Notes: generated by a model not told the origin, from the sequence alone. A DNA stretch of 64,000 nt from Lateolabrax maculatus (GCA_031216445.1 CM062212.1:949001-1013000), one strand, 5' to 3'. Positions 25,501 to 38,295 are shown, numbered from the stretch's first letter. Numbers and translations are program-made.

Positions 25501-28500
25501 TGGTGTAGTTAGTGATGGTGGGAACTGCCAGTGCTGTTTAAAAACCTCTTTATGATGAAGGCAGGAAGATTGCATTTTACCACACTGCTATGTTTAGACT
25601 AGACTAACAATCTGAGACTTAGTGAGAGGGTCCCACCGCTGCAGGAGCTGTTTTTGGTTCATCTCTGGAAGCTATTTTGGTGACACCTCTCTTTTTCTCC
25701 CTCACAAGTTAATTCATTTCAAATGTGACTTATTGGCATGGCATGAAAAAGAACCTACAGTACAGTATGAAGCACGTTTAGTGGAGCATAATAACGCAGG
25801 CTGGTTAAGTTTGTTGAAATCGCTGATATGTTGGATATGATGAGATATTTCTTAAAGAAGAAAACAACAAAATCCAATTCACAGCTGAAATTCAGTCAGT
25901 TTGACTCAGATTATTTTGATAGATGGTTGTATTCAGCACTACATAGTAAATACAATATACCACCTAATGTTTATTGTTAGAAATGACCACACATCCTCCT
26001 CATTATACTGAAACAGTTTAATGTGAACGAGCTCATGAAGTACGTTGAGACGCAGACATGAGAGCTGTGAGGAGTTAAGTGGTCGTGGGCAGATCGGGTC
26101 CGACCACAGTGATTTCAAACTCTTTGTGGTCTCCTCGTGGGTTCGTGTTAAAGGGTTAAAGCAGGCTATTTAGAAACAGTGAGAGGAAACATGGCAGAAA
26201 TTACCCTTCGTTAGGAAAGGTGCTCTTTCTTATTAGCTCCACCACATCTAACTGCTCACTCGTTGCTTGTGCACACTGAACTAAAATGAAGTTAATTGCT
26301 ACCAATTGTGAAGGGAGCCGTTCACCTGGTTCCTATTTGAGGTCAACTTAAAAAATATGAAACGCTGGACGAGGAAATGATAAAAAATAAGGTTTCTGTG
26401 CTGATATAATATGCTGAGATGACACCAACGCGGTACAACATTGTCTTGACTTCTGTTATTAATGTGATTATTGTATCAAAGCACCATAAGCCAGTTCATG
26501 TTCCCACGTTGCCCAAAATATATTAAAGCGGGGGTCATAATCGATCTCAGGACTATATATTTACGTATTCACAACATCAGATATTATTTTGGAACAAAGA
26601 GCTCTCCGATCGCAGAGCCAGCAGGTTTCTCCAAGTCTATTTTTATTGAGTCTTTTGGCGTCTGTCAGGCCTGAAAGTGTTTAAGAAGCTGAGTGTGACC
26701 CCCAGCATGTCTGATGGATCCTGAATTGAGCCTGTTCACGCCTGCTGTTCACATGCGTCTCCACATGCGTCTGAAGGGACCAGTTGTGATTGGATCTGTA
26801 AGTCAAATTTTCAAATCATGTACTTGAATATATTTGTAATTTATATCATGAAGAATTTGGATAATATGAATTGTGTTTTGAAATACTGATGACTGATTGT
26901 ACTTGAACCCTGAAACCTGTTTTTCTACTCTGAAACTCACTGTGTTGGCGAAACAGTAAAGGTTTATCTTGGCGTCCTCGAGGTTTGGACTCCCCTCCCA
27001 GCTACTGCAGCAGGGAAAACCTTGTACATCCCTCTGAGGTTTCGGACAGATTATTGATCACTTCTTATCTTTGCTTTGTTTTATTATCACATGTTAACAC
27101 TGGGAAATTGATGACAATGCTGCAGAGTTGCATTACCGTGAAAACAAACTGTACTCTTGCTGACGGCGAACTCACCTCGGGGTGTTGACCCAGACGATGC
27201 CAATGTGGCAGAAAAAAATACACTCCTTGTCTTTCTGGTTCTCGCAAGAGCAGCGTTTCTCTCGCCGGTGGGCCGCGTGGCTAAGCTGCGCCAGGGGGCC
27301 CTCCTCCGCCATGGGGCTCTTAACAGAGAAGGTTGAGGCTGAAAGTACAAGTGGAAGAGAGCGGTCAGTAACTTCTTATAATCTTTACATTTCCAGATCA
27401 TTTGAGAATCTAGTGTCTTATTTTCTGTTATTAATCTTTAGAACAGTCCCTATTTGTGAAGTCCCAATGATGGCGTATTAGGTCCGTTGTAGGTCAGAAC
27501 AATTAAAATATATACTGTTGATATTTAGCATGTTGGCTGGCTATGATGCAGTGATTTATGTGAGGCTGCTGATGTGCAGCGTTCAGTTTAATTGGCTATT
27601 GCATCAGTATTAAAGAAGTGGACCGTACATTTTCTTTAAAAGAAGAACAAAGAACTGCACTTAAACTTTATGTTGGGCTGAAAATGACTGAGAAGTTCCA
27701 GACTAATACACATTTTCATCGGATCTGTGGAAAGTTTGACCTGCTGGAGGTGCCAGATGGGGAGTCAGGGAATCAACACAGATTTAGGATTCATCACATC
27801 ATAGTTTGTGGACCTTGACCACGACTGGTGTGAGTCGCCCTGAAGATGTGTGATAAATCTTTCCTTTTGTTTCTGAGTTTTGACCACGTGGCCTCGCCTC
27901 ACAGGCGTTGGAACAACTCTCTGACTCTTTACACTTCACTGCACAACAACCACGGCATGAGCAGCAACATTATACTGTAACTCTTGTGTCTACACCTGAA
28001 AACACACTCACACACACTCAGGCCTACATGCACACATGTACATATTAAAGCCAGAAGCACACACACACTCACTCAGAGCCCATTAAGCCCACAGAGCCTT
28101 TGATCCTGTTCTTCGTGCACACGGGGAATGTTTGGGTGTCTAAAGAGGGATTTACATGATTTACACATAGGAACAAAATAACAAGTTTTCTCACCATATA
28201 TGCCATAGGTCTGTTCTTTATATTACCAGTGTCCCAGAGAATCAAATATTTGAGGTTGTTATTCATGTAAAGTCTCCAAAGAAGCTTTTCTTTGTCCAAG
28301 ACTCGTCCCAGCTTTTCCTGCCTGAGAGCAGTGGAACAACCATCCATCATGAACTGAATGTGGACACTTAAACTATTCAATCACCAACATCAAGAGCGAC
28401 CAAAGGTAAAGAAGCCAAGAGTCAGAGGTCACGGCATACTGTAATAACATGGCTCTTCACAGCCAGAGGATCCAACTGATCTTGCTGGTTATCATTCAGA

Positions 28501-31500
28501 CAGTGTGGGTAACAGTGACTGAAGCACCTGCTCCAGGACGCCTGAGACACACCTGTAGTTTCAGCTACAGGTCAGTGTTCACCTGCACCTGTGTGTTCCT
28601 GTGTCTGACAGACCTGTCAGGTCAGCTCCTCATTATCGCATCATAAAGAACAAGACGATGAGCGAGAATAATGAAGCTACTGTCCTGCTTGGCCTTGTGT
28701 TGAAGGACTGAACTTTCGTAGATGGATTCTATCTGCATCATTTTACCATCCATTCACGTACTGCATGAACTCAAAAGTTTCCCTACCTTAAAAATATAGG
28801 GAAGAAGAATGCTGCTAGCCAACATGGAGAAAGAAAATGTATTAAACACATTTTTTAGGTCTGAAAGACACGTGTGTTGGTTAGAAACACTAATTGTTAA
28901 AGTCTTAAATGTTTCTAAAAGAGGTTTAAAAGTAGAGATGCATCCTGTAAGTGACTGATAATTACCAGCTTCAGGCCTGACCCTGACTCCCTGAACTCAT
29001 GAGGGTCCTCTCTTTAATCACTTTAATGTTTGGAATATGACACTGGCAGCGTGGTCTGATGAATGGAGGTGTTTGTTGAAGCAGGAATGTCAGAAAAAGC
29101 ACAAGATAATTGTTCATTTGGAAGAGCAAAACACATGGACCTTAATAAACAACTTAAAGCACCAGTGTGTAGGATGTGAATGAAATGAAATGAATACCCC
29201 TCTCCTCACCCTCCCGCCAACCCAGTGTGTACGAGAACCTGCGGTGGCCGACGTGAGGATGCGAAAAGCATTACACTAATGAAAACACACGATAGATCCT
29301 CTTAAATCCTACACACTGGTCCTTTAAGTCTGTACTGAGTGAATTACCAATGTTTTCGAGATATAAGATCAATTTCAAGCAATAAATTGTATTCTCCAGA
29401 TTGGATACACTTTTGAAAAGTGATCTCTGCCTCCTTTTTTTCCTTGCAACACGAACCCACAGAAAGCAAACATGAACTGCCAACTGGCTTACATGGTCGC
29501 TGCCCTGCTGCCAAGCCAAACTCGGCTGAACTGAGGTGTTTTGTGCTAATTCTGAAGCGAATGCTACGGGTTTTAGTCAATTTGGCACGGAGATGTCGCG
29601 CTATTCATCCACGGTCATCACATATCCTCCAAGAAACACTCACCCTAAACACACCCTCAGGCAATATCCTGGCAAGAGCCACCTGCCACCTACAGAAAAA
29701 GCTGTGACCAGCGGTGGCGGATGAGCACCTTCACATGAGTCGATGTGATGGTCATGGCCCTGACAGGTTGGACAGGATGAAAAACCAGTCGAAGGGAATT
29801 TCCTTTGTTTATGTCGTGTGTTTACCGTCAACACTTGTCTACAGGGGGAAACATAAGAACAATAAGTATTTTATGTCTTCATTTACACACTTTGACAGGA
29901 CCCTAAGGAGCCCAAAGACCCAGGTTCATTGTTTGTCAATTAACTGCAAATATCAACTAAGGTAGGTCGGGCATTATTACTTAATCTGTGTCCACATCTT
30001 TCAGAACTTAATTTTAAGATTTTATGGTCACATTTTCCTAAGAAAGTTGCATTAATGAATATTTCCACAAACAAATTGACAGGTAGGAAACGTGGGGCCA
30101 GGTACTGCTATTCCAGCACTGGAGTAGCCAGGCTCCAAACCTCTAAATCACTGCACACATCAAATTTTTCAGCAATTCAATGATGGCCCTTACATTTTCA
30201 GCTTTACAATTTCTGTTCCCTGCATATCTCATTGCGTAGAACAAGGCAGTAACGCGGAAAGCCACTGCTAGGGGTTCAGTCCTGTGCAGCTCAATGAGAC
30301 CTCGTTAAACTATAATTGAGGTCAGATTGCGCTGCTGCTGGAAAACAATACCACATGAGCGTTGTCTGCCACCAACAGACCACAATATGTGCTGTAACAA
30401 CGTGAACAGCCGTCCTGGTAAACATCTGAATCAAACATTCAGATCCATCAGTGGTTTCCATGTCACTGTGGCAAATATTACAAGAGAATTAGTGGCTGAG
30501 GAATCGGTTCCCAGCAGCTGTGACAGCATTAATGAAGAGAAGGAGGATGTTAAACAAACACCACAGACCCTTAACTTGATGTTCACGGTCTGTTAATGGA
30601 TGCAAAAGGAGGGAAACCGCATATAATATCATTGTTTCTCTGGTTATAGAAAGCCTTAACTAAATTATGAAGGTATTTATTCTGTGGGAGACAACGGGTG
30701 ACAATTCCTCTCAAGATAAAAATCTTGAGAGGAATTTGGGGAAATTCAAGCTGGAGTGGAACCGTTTTGCAACATTCTTGAAATTTCACAGCAATTATGC
30801 ATTTCAATCACCATTTTAAACACATTCATGCAAAGCCTACCATGATTTTCCATTTTAAGTGTAAATGTCAAAACTCTAACTTGAATATGTGCCAGTCTCC
30901 CTTCTTATGGAAGTGAATGTGACATCAGATTGTATGCTGAAAGTTTGGAGTTTATTGTTTCCTTGCTAAGGGCAATGAATTGTACTTTATAGATGTAAAC
31001 GTATAACATTATCCTGGACATTTGGTTCCCGTCTCCACTTTTGGCACCCATTCAATCCTCCAAGCAGCCTTCATAGCAATGCACACTTCCTTTTCTCATA
31101 ATTTCTTTGGTGTTTTCTGGTCTCTGTGCCCATAAACTTGCATACTTTGTGTACATGTGCAAATATTCATGCAAATGTCTGCATCTGTGGCTCCAGAAAA
31201 AAAACATGTGGGGAACCTCAGAGGCAAAAGCCCTGTTCAGGCTCCTACATCGTTTGGAGACTGCCAAGCCGAAGTTTAATTTCTTGCCCTGTTATGAGAG
31301 AGTCTGCCCGGCTCCACAGGGTTTGACAATATTTGACAATATACAGGCGGATGAGCTGCCTAATCCATGAGCTAGCTGTTTGGATTGGCAGGAGTCACTC
31401 TGCAGGTAGAAGACCAGTGTGATGGTGTAAGCAGTTCAAAAACACTGTCCGGAGTTTAAACATTCGAGAGAACATTTCACGTCCATTGTGTTGTTGTAGC

Positions 31501-34500
31501 CTTGGTGGACTCAAGTTTCTTGGGAGGTAATAAAGGTGCTGAGGCCAACATGATGGCCAATGTAAACTCTTAGCCTAATTTGGAGCTTTAAGCCCAAACG
31601 TCTCCAGTTTGAATCCTGAGACAGGCTGGAAAACGTTTACCGGGCTGACTGGAGTAAGACCTCTCTCCTCTCCATTGACAATCCCTGATGAGCCACAGAG
31701 GACAGTTAACCACCAGGAGATCTGCTGCAGTGTGAGAACCACTCCTGACCTCCAGAGTGAGCACAGGATTGCAAAGTGAGGACTTTAGGAAGCCTCTCTA
31801 GGGTTGAGGTTGAGGTCAGGGGTTGAGGTGCCCACTGCTGATGGGGGTCAGGCTGCTGCAGGGTAAACCTGAGGGGGCGTGAAATTATTACCAGGATAGG
31901 AGAGGAGAGAAAAGCTTTATTGTAGCATCATAAATGTATAAAAAAGATAACCAAGGGTAATAATTAGGGCAATTAATATGAAGGAATGGATTCAGTATTT
32001 GTAGACACCTCAATGCCAAAACACATGTTCCAACCTGCAGCACTCTCCTCCCCAAGAGGTGGCAAGTTATTTTTTTGCAAGTAAGTCAAGTCTTGGCTGA
32101 AAAGCAGGCTTCATAAAAAAAAACAAAAAAACAACAACAATCAGATTATAATCTCCAACTCCAATTTAGATCTAAGGAAAAAAGGCTTTCAGACTTTTCT
32201 GTAATTTTGCTTTTTCATCTGTGATTTGCCTCAAATGAAACCACATGAGAAGTTATTTAGTGTTTGACTAAAGTGTCATAGAGGTCATAGACAAATGAAA
32301 GCTGTGCAAGTGGCTTCAGGAGGACACTGATTCATTTTAGGAGTCATGCCAAAATGTCTGGGAACCACTGGTTTAGAAGATACATAATGAACAGTCAGTC
32401 AGTCTTAATTCAATGTCAATCATGACTGTTTTGTCTCTTACAAACATGGTTAAGAAAAAAACCCAAAAGAGATTAAATTTCAATCAGTGCTAATATTGTT
32501 TTTGTATGGATGTCATTCTCTTACTGACTGAGCAGTCGACGCTTTCTGAGCAGCTTTCATTGGAATAACTGGGCCGCCATGTTTGGATTCTTCACCCATT
32601 GTTTAATACATCCATGGGATTTAATGAAGATTATGGTCCTTTAAATATTACATATTAATTTATACCAAATGTTGTGAATGTGTGGTTAAATAAGGTTTTA
32701 AAAACCTGATGGTATCAAGACACACAGATTGAGTTTCAGGACGTATTTCCCTAGCCCAGGCAGCCAGTCCTGTAGTTATATGGGCTATTAGGTTTTATTT
32801 AGTGTCCAAAGTGCTTAAAGAAAGACACAGTGATGTCTGGTGATTTAAAAGCGTTGTTTTCTGCAGCAAACCCTAATAGGCCTCAGATGTTTGGCCATGA
32901 CACGCGACGAAAACAAAACAGGCAGCAGGGGAGAAGCAGAGAAGACCAAAGGAGAAGAAATGGTGACGGACAGACGGAGGGAAGTGAAAAGGAATAGACA
33001 GAAGAAACAGAGGAAAGCCACAGCCAGGAAAGCAGAGCGAGACGAGAATAAGATGTTGACAGAAGGGTTGCTTGGAGATTCCTCCGAGGCCCTAAAACTC
33101 ACAAGACTCGACTCTGAAAGTATTTCTTTAACTTGATTACATCGGCCCAGCAGTTCAGCATGCTCAACAAAAATGGCAGTGTTTCACCTCGGTGATGAGC
33201 GGTTCCCCGGGACAGTAACAAGCATGCACTCAGTTGAACAGGAGCCAGTGAGTGGGTTTAGGGCTGGTCAGGACTCACTAACGACAAGGTCGACTTAAGT
33301 AGCAACACACCTGTCCTGAAGTGACAAGCCTGTCTGCCTTAAGATTTTATCTCCATATCTTTTCAACTCCTGAAAACTACACTATATATCCCACATGGAC
33401 CTTTTTATTCCCCAAACTGCTCCTTTAACATACCCGCAGGATATCTTAAGAAGTATCACTCAACAAGACTAATGGCAATATTTACCAAGCTTGTCACAAA
33501 TTACTGTCAATTACTGTGTGAGATACTGTGTCAGTGTTTCAGTTACGTGCTGTATCCACTAAGATGTAAATAAGCCAAGCTGCTGATTTGCTAATTTGCA
33601 TAAATTGCTGCAAAATAAGACCTGATGCACGTCTGGGAAGTACTGGAGCAAAAAAAGAAAGTGTTAACTGCTGTTGAACCTGGAACACTGGTTGAAGACA
33701 TTTTTGGGACTGCAAGAAAAATGCTCAACAAAAAGAACAGTAAATGACTTAAATGTTTAAACTCCTCTCGCCGGATCTTTTGTGTAAATAGATAAAAGAT
33801 CATTAACCGGCTTAATCACTGCCGTCTTCAGTCCTGGAGCTACTGTGAGCCTTTAAATGTCAGGAAAAATAAGTAAGAGATGTGAAACTGAAAGATAAAT
33901 TGGTGAGGAAACTATGTTTGTAATGCATTTTTCATTTTGTTCGTTAGTTTTTCTCTTTTTCCATCTCTCACCAGATTCTACACCTGCTCCGGTCGTACAT
34001 TTCAGGCATAGTTTCCGTTGATAAATCAGGTGCATTCATTGATTTATTTATTTTGCCTCCATGCCCTAGTTTCTGATAGTTTGCGCAGGTTCAGCCTGTT
34101 TAGTGACTGGGGCATCTGGTTGGTGCTGGTGAAAACGCTCACACCACTACAGAGTCGTACTTCCAACTTGGCCCCAGTGGACACTGGCAACGTTCTCAGG
34201 TGGGAAGCAGGTGAGGGATCCTTTATCTACGTCATCTTCTGGATTAACAAGTGAGTAAAGTGAGCAGCTCCATGGCTCCAGGGGCCCCAAAGCTCCAGGG
34301 TTGTTATGTCATACTAAATCAGCCGGGGGTCATAAGGGCCCTACGATGGGAGCTTTTTATTTCATTTTTGTTGTACCATGTTGCCTATTCCTTAATTAAG
34401 TTGCGTTTAATACATTTACCACACAGCAAACCTGGATCCAGGTGGTCTTCCAGTGTTGGAAATATTAACACAGTACACAGCAAGTGCGACGAACAGGGGT

Positions 34501-34975
34501 CAACAGGAGCCCAGAAGCTCAGTTTTACCCCGGGGGCCCTCTACCTTTACAAAAAGGGAGCATGCTTATTTAGTCTAATAGTTGTACCATTGTTTGGAGG
34601 TGCAGCACTTACCCTGGAGAACAACCTGCATTACCATCACTAAGACCCCAAGTAACGTCATGGGCACAACAAATCAGCTCAGGTAATGATGTTTGCTCAA
34701 CCTTTACAGATGGCAGAAAGAGCGCATACTTCATACTCCAATTTCAACACTGTTAAACAAGATGTTACATGTTTGTCTTTCAATGTCTGTAACTGTAAGC
34801 TATATTTTGGCAGAAGGCAGCACCTCACTCATCCGTAAGCAAACTCTTTATATTTTTTTCCCTTTTTTGAACCCTAATTGGAGATAGAGGGACAGATATT
34901 GAAGACGGGCTCACCTTGATGCTGATGGATCAACATCAGAGTCGTGGCGAGGAGCCAAAAGTAAGTGAAGTCCAT
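22310..34975 (-). CDS. Endothelin precursor, divergent; probably the fish edn4 type
   Basis: This gene encodes a secreted prepropeptide for a vasoactive ligand of endothelin GPCRs. Coding exons are 34915-34975, 27176-27338, 22513-22632 and 22310-22412. All introns are GT-AG, with phases 1, 2 and 2, and the join is 148 codons plus TGA. The signal peptide is MDFTYFWLLATTLMLIHQHQ, followed by a spacer and the furin site REKR (46-49). The mature peptide is residues 50-70: CSCENQKDKEC then IFFCHIGIVW. Cys 1, 3, 11 and 15, Asp8, Lys9, Glu10, His16 and Trp21 are kept, but position 18 is Gly instead of Asp. Trp-Val for the converting enzyme is followed by VNTPSHVVPYGFGSV and the furin site RLRR (86-89). 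An endothelin-like motif CLCTDVQDAECLSFC (94-108) and a basic tail follow. It is shorter than human EDN1 (about 212 aa). Family membership is near certain; the edn4 subtype is inferred from synteny with adgrg6. Confidence 0.93.
22471..22506. repeat. (GT)n microsatellite filling endothelin intron 3
   Basis: Eighteen GT units occupy 36 of the 100 bases of intron 3 (22413-22512). On the sense strand this is a (CA)n tract that begins within about six bases of the splice donor gtgagg. Confidence 0.95.
22513..22632 (-). CDS. Endothelin exon 3: big-endothelin tail and endothelin-like motif
   Basis: This 120-nt exon has acceptor 'gtcttccag' and donor 'gtgagg'. It encodes HVVPYGFGSVRLRRDLGR, which aligns with the HVVPYGLGS stretch of EDN1, then CLCTDVQDAECLSFC with the same Cys spacing as the mature peptide. 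The frame continues as SAQTQT. Confidence 0.93.
22633..27175 (-). other. Endothelin intron 2
   Basis: This 4.5-kb intron has a canonical gtgagt donor and cag acceptor. It is mostly AT-rich unique-looking sequence, with a short TATG-rich tract near 25030-25055. No other exon-like segment with recognisable protein content was found. Confidence 0.8.
27176..27338 (-). CDS. Endothelin exon 2: spacer and mature endothelin
   Basis: This 163-nt exon has acceptor 'ttgtactttcag' and donor 'gtgagt'. It encodes STFSVKSPMAEEGPLAQL, SHAAHRREKR, then the 21-residue hormone and VNTP. The two end bases AG join C of exon 3 to give Ser75, where human EDN1 and EDN2 have Glu. The hormone's C-terminal hexapeptide is HIGIVW instead of the usual HLDIIW. 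Frames on both strands across this exon (27087-27401 minus, 27182-27481 plus) are out-of-frame shadows. Confidence 0.96.
29154..29327. mobile_element. 174-bp MITE with TTAA ends
   Basis: The left end TTAAAGCACCAGTGTGTAGG and the right end, read on the other strand, TTAAAGGACCAGTGTGTAGG are near-perfect terminal inverted repeats of about 22 bp. Both are bounded by TTAA, the target-site signature of piggyBac-type elements. There is no coding capacity, so it must have been moved in trans. Confidence 0.75.
30703..30736. repeat. Perfect 15-bp inverted repeat with AAAA loop
   Basis: The arms aattcctctcaagat and atcttgagaggaatt are exact reverse complements separated by four A residues. In the endothelin transcript this lies inside intron 1. 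Confidence 0.95.
34915..34975 (-). CDS. Endothelin exon 1: start codon and signal peptide
   Basis: The ATG has a strong context (A at -3, G at +4). Twenty codons give a short N-region, a hydrophobic core (FWLLATTLMLI) and a polar HQHQ end. The exon ends in G before the donor gtgagc, and this G plus CC of exon 2 makes Ala21. An overlapping 65-codon minus-strand frame at 34911-35108 starts without an ATG and is a shadow. The 5' UTR probably extends toward 35200. No clear TATA box was seen. Confidence 0.85.
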
Positions 34976-37900
34976 CCTGCTTGCCTCCTCGGCGTCCAGG
35001 TGAAAAATCTGCCAAAAGCACCTGGGTCTTTGCGTAAAACTCCTCACAGCTGTTCCCTTCTTCCAGTAATAAATAACAGCAGAGAAGAGCCCAAAGATAA
35101 TACAACACCTTTCACACAGGAGGCACAGATTCCTGCTGAATCAAACACCTGAACTTATGACGGTCCACAGTCAACACTCGAGAAAAAGAAGTTCCTAAAG
35201 TTTACACCAAAAGTCTCCACTTGATCCGCTCAGGTAAGTGTTGAAGTGAGTGGACACCAGGTGCAGTAACCGTGGTCAGGGTGTTGGTCTGTATCCCGAG
35301 GGGCTCCGAGGCTGCAGCGGTTTCCAGGCAGAGGGAGGATAACGTGACCGGCCGGGAGCACAGCTGTAGTGAGCTGTAACATAACATATGGAGGGGAGTG
35401 AAGTGCAGCAGAGGAGGAGGGAGGAGGAGAGTACACAGGGAGGCTGGATCTGCAGTGAGACACCACAGCGTGAACGTCATTAATCACCACCTCCTCCACC
35501 CGCCGCTCTCTCGCTGTGGTCTCACTCACTTTGTTTCTGTCTCAATGAGCGTCTCTTTGCTTTTTCTATTCTATTTTTTCTATTTCTATTAATCTTAAGT
35601 CTCTCCCTGGGATCTCCTGGCTGAGTCCACCACACATGTGGAGCAGCCCTGTAGGTGCACATCTTTAACTGTGAGTGGATGAATGATTAACTGAGTTCAA
35701 CAACCACGGGAAAAAACTCTCAGTTGTGAGCGTGAAGCATAGAAAGGTTGAAATAGAACTATAAAAATAACTAAAGTCTGTGGGATGATTTGTTTTTTAC
35801 AGATGGTTTTTGAGATTTACAACTGGGAAAGTTGTTTCCAAATTCATGCTGCTGTAACATATTAAATACTGTCGAATTTATCCTGAAATCCCAGAAATGC
35901 AATTACTTAAGCTTGGGAAGAAACGTTGCTCTCTTTTCTAAAGGTAAGAGGTCCCATTTTAACTAGTGCCCGATGTGTTGGGCTGATCGCTTAAGGCAAA
36001 CATTTGGAAATGACCAAAAAAGGTGCTGAAGGTGGTATAGTGGAGACCCCCTGATCTTTCCCTTTCCTCAAAACTTTCACTCTAAGAAGTTTTTCTCTTA
36101 CTACTCATCTCCAACAGGCAAAATGCCATCAAATCTACTTCTACAATTCAATTTCAAAAGGATAAAAATAAATTTGACAGCGCGGCCAAATTTAGTCTCA
36201 ATGGGCATTTTGTTAACACAACACACAACATTTATCAGTTTGCATGCATGTAAAGCAACAAGTCAAAAGCAAATTCAAAGATTACCACAGTGGTAAACTT
36301 TCCTCCGTTTAATCCTCCAATACCTCGCATCTCTTTTTATTAACAAAGAATAGAAAACACAGGATTCTCAATTTTATCTGACTATCGGTTAAAATAACAA
36401 AATTAATATTCCATATTTTTTGATGCTCATTCTATTTTCAGGTTACAAACAGCCTACAGGTGAACATCTTCTCAACTAACAAAATTAGATTTTTATTTTA
36501 GCCTTTAGTCACATACAAATGGTTCGATAAGGATACGATTTGATAACTGGATTCGATACTGGACATGCTATGGAACCCTATCCATGGTTAGTTTATTCCA
36601 TATTTCTAGATAAGAATGGTAATTTAAAAATAAAACTATCTAGTATTGTTGTGTATGTAATATCTTTGTAGTGTTTCCCTCAAGCCCTGGAGTGTTTCTA
36701 GTTAAATCTCACCAGTTTTAAAATGGACCAGACAGGGAGGGAATGTTTGACAGCAGAGATTACAGCTAAAAAGTTAGTTAAACTGCATAATACTTCCATC
36801 CACCATCGATCATTTTAGCCCCAAAAGTGTGCTGTTTTCAGCTTCCTTACTACTTTGGCCGATGATCCTCTCTGAGGGTTTGTTTTGGATTGGATTGCAG
36901 AGGAGTTGCCTGAAGTTTCTAAGAGACTATTCTGAGGTCACCTGGAAGAAAATAGTGTTCACTGAGCAGGAGAATGACTGAAGTGCAGAAGGTGGGCGTC
37001 TCTTTTTGTCTCTCTTTTCATCTTTTTTTGGGCCCAGTTTAGGGGAAGCTGTCTCACTGTCTTTCTGTCAGTCTAACCAAGGAGAGGCCGTTGTGGTAAA
37101 CCAGATTCATAAAGAGTTTAATGAGGACAATCCTAACATCTGGGAGGCAGATCCTATGGAGAGCTTTTGGTTGGGTTTCCCCAAAATGGCTCCACCAGAT
37201 CTCGTGAAATTTTCTGGAATGGACTTGAAATGTAAATAGCAAGTTCTGTGCAGAGGAAGTGAGTTTCACCACGAAAGGAACAGACACAGCAGAAAAAGGC
37301 AGTAATTTCTATTGACTGACTGTCTGCTGTAATTGTAGTACATAAAAATAGGTGACATAAAGGCAAAAATAGTGAGTGTGTAGTGTGTTTGATCACGGCT
37401 CGGCTTGGCTCGGGTTGGGTCGTGGGTCTCATATTAACGGCTCGGGGCGGGTCAGGTTTAACTTGGGGATCGTTGCGGGTTAATGGGTTAATTCTGGTAC
37501 TGAGCTTTGCGAGTGTGGACGGTTGCGGGTTTGCAAACTGGACCCGTGCAGGACTCTGAAACCAACTTCATGCCTGGACAAGAACGTCTACACTGGAAAA
37601 TCCCGGATTACACACTATGCTATTTTCTTTTAATTCTCACTCTGTACATGGTTACATTTACATAAAGATCGTGGTCATGTTAAATAAACTATGCTTACGT
37701 TATGGTTAGGGTTAGGCAACTAAAACACCTGGTTACGTTTAGGGAAAGATCGTAGTAACTTATGAGAGAGCCAGGCTAACTGTTTCCATCTACTTCCAGT
37801 CTTTATGCTAAGCTAGGATAACCATGTCCTGACTGCATTTTGTCATGTGACAAAGTGACAAGGTGTCATTTGTTTTATATTAAAATGTGACTCTCACATC

Positions 37901-38292
37901 ATCTTCTCATGGTAGTTTGTGTCCACAAAACCTTTAGGAAATACCTCCCATGAGTCAGTCAGCTCTCTGGGTGTAGAGTTTCTCCTCACTGTCGACAGAA
38001 ACGTGTGCATAACAGTTTAATTTCATTCAAAGGGTGCAAACAATTTAAGTTGTGTGTTTGTGTGTATGTATGTGTCTGCATGTCATTTAGCCGGCTGCTT
38101 GACTTCTCATCAGGTCTTCGGGCGAGATAATTAGAGAGCAGAAGGAATCTGGAAACAACAGCCTGTCGCTCCCATTGCCCGCGAGACACAGTGCAATTAT
38201 AGATGAGGAGGTGAGATAATGGGGGCGAGATGGAGTAGGAAAGGAGGGGAGATGGAGAAAGGGAGGGCAATGGGGAGAGGCAGTAAAAGAGA

Positions 38293-38295
<3 letters not shown>

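Larger units (their letters stand above)
27339..34914 (-). other. Endothelin intron 1
   Basis: This 7.6-kb intron carries a TTAA-flanked MITE (29154-29327), a perfect 15-bp hairpin (30703-30736) and a small plus-strand frame with a signal-peptide-like start (28449-28646). No further endothelin exon is needed, since exons 1 and 2 join in phase (G|CC, Ala21). Confidence 0.8.

Noticed and set aside
34251..34643. 130-codon plus-strand frame
   Set aside because: No domain, no splice context and no coding-like composition. It lies in endothelin intron 1 on the opposite strand.
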